A DNA stretch of 25,696 bases from Nemertoderma westbladi (taxonomy: Eukaryota; Xenacoelomorpha; Nemertodermatida; Nemertodermatidae). Made by a program: the position numbers and the translations under genes. The stretch is from positions 1-25,696 of the forward strand of contig JAUCBJ010001068.1 of the NCBI GenBank assembly GCA_032718475.1, written 5' to 3'. The notes beneath the pieces are model-generated. The model was not told the origin of the DNA, made no database searches, and was given only the letters and a program-made list of their open reading frames with translations. Every line of letters starts with the position of its first letter. The stretch's first letter is position 1. Of this stretch, positions 18,801 to 25,696 are shown piece by piece.

Positions 18801-18850
18801 GGAGCAGGTTACAGTGGCACGTTATTTTAACCAAAACAATAAACTAAACA
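18801..18850 (+). mobile_element. Fragment of the 15692-16408 MITE family
   Basis: GGAGCAGGTTACAG, a CACGTT-like word and ACCAAAACAATAAAC match the inner right arm of the larger MITE (16300-16345) in the same order and orientation. Confidence 0.65.
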
Positions 18851-18959
18851 CAATAGAACAGGTTACAGTTTTATTTTTGAGAAGAATCAGCTGTTATTTG
18901 CGTCGAATTTCCCCTGGAGAGGGATGAATTTTTATTGCGTCCAGTTTCCCCCCTATCTG

Positions 18960-19604
18960 CACTACATAGATGTGGCGAGTCATGTAGTGTAGCGAGTCCA
19001 TATCACTACATAGATGGGGCGAGTCATGTAGTGTAGCGAGTCCATATCACTACATAGATGGGGCGAGTCATGTAGTGTAGCGAGTCCATATCACTACATA
19101 GATGGGGCGAGTCATGTAGTGTAGCGAGTCCATATCACTACATAGATGGGGCGAGTCATGTAGTGTAGCGAGTCCATATCACTACATAGATGGGGCGAGT
19201 CATGTAGTGTAGCGAGTCAATATCACTACATAGATGGGGCGAGTCATGTAGTGTAGCGAGTCCATATCACTACATAGATGGGGCGAGTCATGTAGTGTAG
19301 CGACTAGCGAGTCCATATCACTACATAGATGGGGCGAGTCATGTAGTGTAGCGACTAGCGAGTCCATATCACTACATAGATGGGGCGAGTCATGTAGTGT
19401 AGCGAGTCCATATCACTACATAGATGGGACGAGTCATGTAGTGTAGCGAGTCCATGTCACTACATAGATGGGGCGAGTCATGTAGTGTAGCGAGTCCATA
19501 TCACTACATAGATGGGGCGAGTCATGTAGTGTAGCGACTAGCGAGTCCATATCACTACATAGATGGGGCGAGTCATGTAGTGCAGCGAGTCCATATCACT
19601 ACAT
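18960..19604. repeat. 44-bp minisatellite, 14 full copies plus a part
   Basis: The unit starts CACTACATAGATGGGGCGAG and continues through TCATGTAGTGTAGCGAGTCCATAT (44 bases). Three or so units carry a 7-base insertion giving GCGACTAGCGAGTCC. Copies are otherwise nearly identical, with single changes (for example GGGA, CAATAT). Within each unit CACTACAT and ATGTAGTG form an 8-bp inverted repeat around a 14-base loop. Units are head to tail with no unique spacers. Confidence 0.95.
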
Positions 19605-19619
19605 TCATCATCTTACCTT

Positions 19620-20175
19620 ACACAGTCCGCGCGGATCTATAGTTAACAATTTATACGTTAATGTTGTTGTTTGTTTGTTTGTTATTTTAGCTTTTTGGCA
19701 CTTCCTATTGTATGTAACTATTAATTCCATATCAGTGGCACTGTTAACGTAAGGAACATCAGATCCCAATTGAGCAGTACAATACAAGGCGTCTGTAAGA
19801 TAAGTACCATTATAAATACATTTACTATTACGCCATTGAGTTCTGTACTCTAAGATGAGCCCAAAAGCGATAGCGAAAGCACGATATCAATAATAAGTTA
19901 TTAATAATATTATATTTATTATATATATTAATTAATCTACTAAAGGTTGCGCTGGTTATTTTGGCTTTAACCTTAAAACTTAATTCGGCTTTTGAGTCTT
20001 TGGCAGCCAAACTTACCGAATACAAATTGTGAATTGGGTTTATGTATCCAGAAATCCTAGGATTGACTTGGATGTCGGATGGGCAGCTAAATGTCGGACG
20101 GTGTAGCTGTAGTAGTGCTTGGTTGTTACCGTGGACAAAGGTCACCTTGTCGGCCTCAAAAATTAATTTTGGCAT
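19620..20175 (-). CDS. Gene-like patch, unknown product, possibly two exons
   Basis: On the minus strand an ATG at 20175 opens a frame to 19828 (115 codons), beginning MPKLIFEADKVTFVHG and containing FSCPSDIQVNPRISGYINP, which looks protein-like and not random. Inside it TTCG|GTAAGT gives a consensus splice donor (GT at 20016-20015). A pyrimidine-rich CTCATCTTAG precedes 19849, a possible acceptor. Downstream another frame (about 19848-19620) reads TQWRNSKCIYNGTYLTDAL and SDVPYVNSATDMELIVTYN, also protein-like, but the phase does not match a simple splice of the two. No known domain was recognised. It is squeezed between two minisatellites, so it may be a broken or partial gene. Confidence 0.25.
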
Positions 20176-20182
20176 ATAATAG

Positions 20183-20950
20183 GCGTAAACCTACACTGCT
20201 GTGCAGGCATACCTTTACCGTAAACCTACACTGCTGTGCGTGCAGGCATACCTTTACCGTAAACCTACACTGCTGTGCAGGCATACCTTTACCGTAAACC
20301 TACACTGCTGTACAGGCATACCTTTACCGTAAACCTACACTGCTGTACAGGCATACCTTTACCGTAAACCTACACTGCTGTACAGGCATACCTTTACCGT
20401 AAACCTACACTGCTGTGCAGGCATACCTTTACCGTAAACCTACACTGCTGTGCAGGCATACCTTTACCGTAAACCTACACTGCTGTACAGGCATACCTTT
20501 ACCGTAAACCTACACTGCTGTACAGGCATACCTTTACCGTAAACCTACACTGCTGTGCGTGCAGGCATACCTTTACCGTAAACCTACACTGCTGTGCAGG
20601 CATACCTTTACCGTAGCGTGCAGGCATACCTTTACCGTAAACCTACACTGCTGTGCAGGCATACCTTTACCGTAAACCTACACTGATGTGCGTGCAGGCA
20701 TACCTTTACCGTAAACCTACACTGCTGTGCAGGCATACCTTTACCGTAAACCTACACTGCTGTACAGGCATACCTTTACCGTAAACCTACACTGCTGTAC
20801 AGGCATACCTTTACCGTAAACCTACACTGCTGTGCAGGCATACCTTTACCGTAAACCTACACTGCTGTACAGGCATACCTTTACCGTAAACCTACACTGC
20901 TGTACAGGCATACCTTTACCGTAAACCTACACTGCTGTACAGGCATACCT
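20183..20950. repeat. 35-bp minisatellite, 22 copies, with variant types
   Basis: The unit is ACCGTAAACCTACACTGCTG followed by TACAGGCATACCTTT (35 bases). Units come in three kinds: TGTACAGG, TGTGCAGG and a 4-base longer TGTGCGTGCAGG, plus one internally deleted unit (near 20612-20635) and one with GATG for GCTG (near 20684). Contiguous units without spacers. The array begins at the ATG end of the minus-strand gene-like patch. Confidence 0.95.
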
Positions 20951-21225
20951 GTAAAAGCTTTTGCGTAATTAGTCGGTTATTTTCCCTTAAAATACTCTGT
21001 AGTTGGTTTACCAGGCATAAAAGGCCGTGTCCTTGCTGTACTGGTGTTTTAGCGGACATAAAAGCTATTTCTTCTGTATTTGTACTTTAGAGGACATAAT
21101 CCGTAATTCCGTGACGTAAAAGCTCGATACTCTTGAAAACAGTGTCGCTACCATGACGACGGCTAGCAGCTGATATTGCCACGTCGACGTTTCTTTGTTT
21201 CTCTGTTCTCTCGTTGTTCAGGTTG
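20951..21225. other. Non-coding stretch upstream of a candidate promoter
   Basis: No coding frame. Contains repeated short phrases (CATAAAAG and GACATAA, 21000-21100) and leads into the CCAAT/TATA elements described next. Confidence 0.5.
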
Positions 21226-21290
21226 ACCAATCAGAGCGTTTGTTGTCTATGTGTTGGAGGTATATACAGAAACTCAGTAGTTCAGTGTTA
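21226..21290 (+). promoter_or_regulatory. Candidate RNA polymerase II core promoter
   Basis: A CCAAT box (ACCAATCA, 21226-21233) is followed 27 bases later by a TATA box (TATATACA, 21261-21268) and by TCAGT initiator-like words at 21274-21278 and 21282-21286. Order and spacing fit a TATA promoter with a start near 21284-21292. It could serve the reading frame at 24321, either as a host gene or as a retroelement LTR promoter. This is inference from motifs. Confidence 0.4.
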
Positions 21291-21586
21291 TGTTTTTGCC
21301 CAGAGCCTAAGAACCGGCTTTTGGCACCTCCGTGTTTTCAGTTTTTAGTTTTACACTAGTAGGTTTAATTATAAGGACATATATCCTTTAACTGACCTGA
21401 CTCTCATGGAATCACTGCTAACTGATCATACATACTGACTGCTGAAACATTGCAAACTCATAACAATCAGTGTTTTCATTGTTGTTTTATACTGCTATTT
21501 ACCGTCAGTTCTTCATAATATGGTTGATGAATTATTATATTTGGAATAACGATAAATAACCCCGAAACCCAATATTCTTGATATAC

Positions 21587-21599
21587 CGAAGGTAAGAGA
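21587..21599 (+). promoter_or_regulatory. Candidate splice donor of a 5' leader exon
   Basis: CCGAAG|GTAAGAG (GT at 21592-21593) matches the animal donor consensus closely. A matching acceptor would be TGTAATACAG ending at 24292, 28 bases before the ATG at 24321. The pair would define a leader exon of about 300 bases and an intron of about 2.7 kb. Confidence 0.35.
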
Positions 21600-22201
21600 G
21601 AAGGGTTACAGATAAACGATTGTGACTTATGTTAAAGTGGTTTGAAGTGAATCTAATGTTATTTGATAGACCCTACATGAGTCAGTCTGTGTTCCTTTTA
21701 TATGTGATTAAAATCAGTGAAGATTGGCAGATTAGTGTGCAGTATTGTGCAGCATTGTGTATGAGTGAGTCTGTTAAAGAAGCAATTCCTAAAGAATGCG
21801 CCATATATGTGAATTATAATTAAGCCATATCGTTGTGAGTAGTTTAAGTCATAACTCTGTTTATATAGATAAAGCGCCACGTCCTAAAGGAACTGTTAAT
21901 ATTACCGAAGGTGAATAATATTGTCAGAGATTATATAGTACTGTCAGTCGAATAATACATTAGGCTTACATAGCAATAAAATTAAACCGTCGAACCCAAT
22001 CTCCCAGGAATATCCAGCGGGTGAATGATCGCGCACAGATTGGTTTCGACTAGTGTAGTGAATCAAATACTTGTCATAGACTAAAAACCGATTTAATATC
22101 TAGAAGACATCTTAATTTGGTGGGTTAAACTGCCAAAGGTCTGAAAGCGCGAACATTAAAGGATATTGCTTCTTTATTGCAGTAAGCAATAAAGTCGAAA
22201 G

Positions 22202-22217
22202 TACCGGTCGACCGGTA
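22202..22217. repeat. 16-bp perfect palindrome TACCGGTCGACCGGTA
   Basis: Fully self-complementary. A related imperfect form, GTACCGG-TCTG-CCGGTAC, lies at about 13156-13173. The half site TACCGGT recurs through the non-coding parts of the window. Confidence 0.9.
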
Positions 22218-22429
22218 ACCAGTAGGCCTGACTGCCTGATCATCCGGACCGGTACCTACAGCAGTATTATTCGATTTTGATAGTTATATACCGGTAGGCC
22301 TTAATAATTAATCAGGGAGGGCCCGCCCTGGTTTTTTATTGAGATTTTTACTTATTTCTGTCAAGTTTTATTTATTTGTAGGCCAGTATTGAACAGAAGG
22401 CGTGTAAGCCTGATCAGATTGTACAGACA

Positions 22430-23005
22430 ATTTGTAGGCTGAGCTGTTGTCTGATTGCTGTTAAGTCTGAACGGATTGCAGTGTGTGTAGATCACCTGTC
22501 CGATTAAGTACGGTTAGGAAGTAGGGGCAGCGAACGCTGTAAGGTAAACCCCCAACTAAAGAATAAGTCGCACTACTGGGTTAGAGCGCATACTCCCTAA
22601 TCATTTCGGAGTCTGCATGTCCTGTAGTTTATTTAGGCTTGAGAGTAGTCTGCCATCGTTTGGTCTGTACTTTGTTTGTGTAAGTCTGTACGGGTAGCGT
22701 ATAATTTTATTTAGATAATTTGTAGGCTGGATAGTTGTCTGGCTGTTATTAAGTCTGAACGGATTGCCGCGTGTGTAGATCATCTGTCCGATTAAGTACG
22801 GTTAGGCAGTAGGGGCAGCGAACGCTGTAAGGTAAACCCCCAACTAAAGAATAAGTCGCACTACTGGGTTAGAGCGCATACTCCCTAATCATTTCGGAGT
22901 CTGCATATACCGTAGTTTGTTTAGGCTTGATAGTAGTCTGTCAGTGTTCGGTCTGTATTTTGTTTGAGTAGTTTGTACGCGTAGCGTAATATTTATTATT
23001 CAGAG
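22430..23005. repeat. 288-bp tandem duplication with almost invariant 118-bp core
   Basis: Two head-to-tail units (start words TTTGTAGGCT at 22431 and 22719). The cores 22501-22618 and 22789-22906 differ by one base (A/C in GGAAGTAGG against GGCAGTAGG), while the flanks differ at many positions. The core can fold: AGTAGGGG with CCCCCAACT around a CAGC-GAAC-GCTG hairpin, and GCATACTCC with GGAGTCTGC around an 11-base loop. No tRNA, 5S or snRNA identity was recognised. It lies in the putative leader or intron of the frame at 24321. Confidence 0.88.
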
Positions 23006-23367
23006 TTTATGCGATTATCCGCAACATTCATTCCCTAAGTTTGTTCCTACAGTAATTGTGTTTGTTATACATACCGCTATAGTTAAATTAACCCCGGTAC
23101 TACACGGGCTGCTCGGCGTAGGTAAAGACTGGTGATTTTGTGCATCGGTCACTCCAGCAGATGCCGTGGTTCTTTTAGCTGTTCAAGTATATTTAACTAC
23201 TGATTATCTGTTATACAAGTACTCGTACCTAATTTAGGGTTTAGTGTACAGTACTTTCCGAAGTAATTAGTGTAGACATTATATCTGTGTTGTAAAGTGG
23301 TTGATAGGCACATTCGATTAGCTCTATTAACTTCTAGGTAGGAACACTCCGTGATACATAGCGTAGA

Positions 23368-23391
23368 ACCTATAGCGATACGGCTATAGGT
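23368..23391. repeat. 9-bp perfect hairpin
   Basis: ACCTATAGC (23368-23376) pairs with GCTATAGGT (23383-23391) around GATACG. Confidence 0.8.
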
Positions 23392-23936
23392 CGTCAGGCG
23401 GTGGTATTTTCCTATCTAGACAACGCAGTGTATTTACTACTACTTATTATTTCAAATACCGTAGTACCCTGTCCGTGTAATAACCAGTTTTCTAACCCTT
23501 TGTTAGGCTGGTTTGTAGACTTCTTGTAAAATTACCCTAAAAATTTGTATTTTGTGTTTTTTTTTGTAAATTTTTGTGTTTATTTAGAGATTGTAATCTC
23601 AACCCGAATTGTACGTAATTTGTAGTATTAAGTAACTTAGGTAAATTAGTATTATTTGTTTTAGTGTCCTATCAGTAACACTTCACTGAAAGTGCACCGC
23701 TTTGTGTAGTGATTACTCTCCAGAAATAATAACATTTATTTCAAACATAGACAAAACCCATTAAAACGGGTATATATATATTATAAATCAAATCTAACGA
23801 TTTATAAATAGTAGGCCTACCATACAACCATTAGGTCTCAATATCAGTTGGATTACTGCTTAAATAACGGTAATAAAGTAAGTTAAAGTAACCAAGTAAC
23901 CCTAAAGTTCAGAAATTCAATTATTCTAAAATAATT

Positions 23937-24200
23937 GATATACCGGTATTTACGATAGGCCTATTATCTTATTTCTATAAATCTAGGCTGAAATTATACC
24001 GGTACTTGTAATTAATTCTATTCCAGAATTATATATACTACAAACTGTAAGCTGTATACCGGTATTCCGATAGGCCTATTATATATTTATATATATTTGT
24101 GCTAAAATTATACCGGTATTCTGTGATAAACCTAGTCTGTAATAATACTTATATAGTTATATATACTATAAGCATACCGGTATTCTAATATATTATATAT
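23937..24200. repeat. Degenerate 116-118 bp tandem repeat built on TACCGGTA and TAGGCCTA
   Basis: TACCGGTA words occur at 23941, 23997, 24057, 24111 and 24175, spaced 54-64 bases. Two larger units start at 23937 and about 24053, each with TACCGGTATT, GATAGGCCTATT, AAATTATACCGGTA and ATATATACTA in the same order; a third is partial. Confidence 0.75.
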
Positions 24201-24320
24201 ATATCACGCTACACTGAGTAGCAGTACCGGTAATTAATTATTAGGCTAGCAGTTAATACTGAGTTACTAGACTTACTCAGACTGTAATACAGCAGTAGAC
24301 ATTCAACGGTATACATAGTC

Positions 24321-25696
24321 ATGTCTGATACTAAGCAGAACCTGTCAGACAGTTTATTAGATGTAACTATCTGCGACTCAGATAGAGACGTACAACCGTC
24401 TGGTCGCAAGTTCAGTTCACCTCCCACTGTGAGGAAGGTCATCCCTCCAGTAGTAATAACAGAACCTAGGCTGGTCCAACATCGTAGGTCTATCATAGGC
24501 ACTCGAGCTCAGGTCAAGCGGGACCAAAAGGCAGCGGAACAGCAACAACCCGCTAGTCAAGAATTTATTCCTCAGCGGCCCAGCAGCTCCAGTAGTGAGG
24601 ATACTGTAGAGCTGACACCCGAGCGCGGAGCAGAGATGACGGATGCGGTTTATACGGATCCCCTTCTCATCCTTCCTGCAGCCGTACTCGCTGGGTTATT
24701 GATCGCGGTGGAAGAACACCAGATCGATTGGGCGAGAAGTCAACGGTCAACTAGAGATAGTTACGCGGGATACACGAGTGAAGAACTGAAGTCTATTGTC
24801 GAGTCGCAATGGAACTTCCCCGGACCCGGACTCCCGTTTGATTTATCAGAAGCTGCCTGGGAAGACATACACCGGATGGGAGTAGCCAAGGAAACCATCG
24901 ATCCAGCTGTGTGGAAGAGGTCCGCAGCCGGATACGCACAGGGATTCTTCAGCTCTATGGAGCGAATAGAAAAGCAACTTTTTCAACAACCTCAAGGACC
25001 TCAAGAGCAGGGATCGCTGCTTTATCAAGTTAGAGAAAGAGTTCTGCGGATTAGGCTAATCTTATCCGCCTTTGAGGAGGCTTCTAAAAGAAAACAAGAC
25101 ACGTCGTTGCAAGTTGCCGTAAAGACTTGGTTTCAACGGGTGAGTCGCCAGGTTCAAGGAGCAGCTCAGTGGAAAGCTCAGTTGGAGGAGCGATCAACCC
25201 ATGGAGAATCAACAGACGCTACTTTTTCCCAAGTGGAAAGTGAAGCGACGGCAGAGAAACCACATAAGAGGGATGCCATTGACATTTATCTGTCAGACTA
25301 TCAACGTTTTTTAGGTGATGACGAGTTGAGGAGAAGGTTAGAGGGACTTAGCCCTAATAGTGAAGGAACCAAGCTTGTGTTGGATGCCATCGATATGGAA
25401 ATGAGGGCTGCGAATCAGGCTAAATTTGATGAACAACTCCGCATCACACGAGTCCAGGAAGAACAAGTCAAGAAAAAACGTATAGAAGACAGAAAGAAAG
25501 CAGCAGTAGCAGCTGCCGAAGCGGAAAGGAAAGTAGCCGAAGCTGAAAGAAAAGCGGCAGCGGCAGAGGCAGCGGCCGAAAGAAAAGCGGCAGCGGCAGA
25601 GGCAGCGGCAGAGGCAAAAGCGGCAGCGGCAGAGGCAAAAGCGGCCGAAGAAACCAACCAATTAGAATTGGAAAACATTCAAGAGAATCAAGACTG
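24321..25696 (+). CDS. Long open frame, product unknown, runs off the window
   Basis: Open from ATG 24321 to the window end: at least 458 codons with no stop, unlike the AT-rich flanks, so very probably coding. It starts MSDTKQNLSDSLLDV; residues 1-110 are polar, rich in Ser, Pro and Gln. Residues 113-130 (DPLLILPAAVLAGLLIAV) are hydrophobic, long enough for a membrane segment or a buried helix. Residues about 150-350 look globular, with tryptophans (WNFPGPGLP, VWKRSAAGYAQGFF, VKTWFQRVSRQV). Residues about 365-445 are a charged Ala/Lys/Arg/Glu helix (ERKAAAAEAAAE-type repeats), a coiled coil or single alpha helix. I recognise no known domain. A single long intronless frame behind a promoter and repeated leader fits a retroelement gag-like protein; a host gene exon is the alternative. 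No zinc knuckle, protease or RT is visible before the window ends. Confidence 0.75.
   Translation, partial: MSDTKQNLSDSLLDVTICDSDRDVQPSGRKFSSPPTVRKVIPPVVITEPRLVQHRRSIIGTRAQVKRDQKAAEQQQPASQEFIPQRPSSSSSEDTVELTPERGAEMTDAVYTDPLLILPAAVLAGLLIAVEEHQIDWARSQRSTRDSYAGYTSEELKSIVESQWNFPGPGLPFDLSEAAWEDIHRMGVAKETIDPAVWKRSAAGYAQGFFSSMERIEKQLFQQPQGPQEQGSLLYQVRERVLRIRLILSAFEEASKRKQDTSLQVAVKTWFQRVSRQVQGAAQWKAQLEERSTHGESTDATFSQVESEATAEKPHKRDAIDIYLSDYQRFLGDDELRRRLEGLSPNSEGTKLVLDAIDMEMRAANQAKFDEQLRITRVQEEQVKKKRIEDRKKAAVAAAEAERKVAEAERKAAAAEAAAERKAAAAEAAAEAKAAAAEAKAAEETNQLELENIQENQD

Larger units (their letters stand above)
23006..24292. other. Non-coding AT-rich DNA before the terminal reading frame
   Basis: No gene. 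Holds a 9-bp hairpin (23368-23391) and the 116-118 bp degenerate repeat at 23937-24200. If the splice model is right this is the 3' part of an intron. Confidence 0.5.

Noticed and set aside
18960-19604. CRISPR-like array
   Set aside because: Units are contiguous and identical with no unique spacers, and the surrounding sequence is eukaryotic; it is a minisatellite.
20183-20950. CRISPR-like array of 35-bp repeats
   Set aside because: Same reason: head-to-tail units, no spacers, no cas genes.
21629-21823. 64-codon plus-strand frame after the candidate promoter
   Set aside because: Short, no recognisable motif; would fall in the putative intron. Could be a small upstream exon but nothing supports it.
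20951-22000. Complete LTR
   Set aside because: Promoter motifs and an AATAAA near 21975 are suggestive, but no second copy, no TG...CA ends with flanking duplication and no clear primer-binding site were found in the window.
25338-25678. Two minus-strand frames rich in Cys/Arg/Phe or Ala/Ser
   Set aside because: They mirror the Ala/Lys/Glu codon repeats of the plus-strand frame starting at 24321, which is far longer.

Overview
The window reads as animal (metazoan) nuclear DNA, most likely from a marine invertebrate, though the species cannot be fixed from sequence alone. Evidence: AT-rich intergenic DNA, several families of non-LTR retrotransposons (LINEs), a tRNA-derived SINE, foldback MITEs, several minisatellites, and a recognisable RER1 homologue (a eukaryotic Golgi/ER protein). 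There is no bacterial-style gene packing and no CRISPR array.

Layout. 1-663: non-coding, with a short CGACAGAA repeat and a hairpin carrying a GATAG tail. 664-11003: a graveyard of nested, broken LINEs. Family A occurs four times (two RT copies at 717-1527 and 2863-4083, a 120-bp 3' stub at 9270-9389, an inverted piece at 6521-6899). Family B lies inverted at 1528-2865. An L2/CR1-like element covers 4084-6520 and contains a 21-bp GC-rich minisatellite that is open in nearly every frame. An inverted Myb/SANT-like transposon-type pseudogene covers 6902-7590. LINE D (about 7600-11003) keeps endonuclease and reverse transcriptase domains but is split by the family A stub with a clear target-site duplication. 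11004-14905: AT-rich, gene-free DNA with GATC-rich and CAGTAC-rich stretches and the ends of two more LINEs.

14906-15505 is the one confidently named gene, a single-exon RER1 homologue. Its second membrane region appears to be read out of frame between two compensating indels, so it is a retrogene or decaying retrocopy candidate. 15692-16408 is a foldback MITE with a 10-bp target duplication, itself split by a SINE with its own 5-bp duplication. 16409-20950 is mostly repeats: three 134-bp units, a 53-bp-arm hairpin, a 44-bp minisatellite (14 full copies) and a 35-bp minisatellite (22 copies). A short gene-like patch on the minus strand lies between the last two.

20951-25696 looks like the 5' part of one transcription unit: a CCAAT/TATA promoter near 21226-21268, a strong splice donor at 21592, a 288-bp duplication with an almost invariant 118-bp core, and then an open frame of at least 458 codons from 24321 that leaves the window. 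That frame has a hydrophobic segment and a long Ala/Lys/Glu helix. I do not recognise its product; a retroelement gag-like protein or a host gene are both possible. Most genes here do not work together; the window is a record of transposition and repeat expansion. No described multi-gene system is evident, and the most unexplained part is the right-hand unit.
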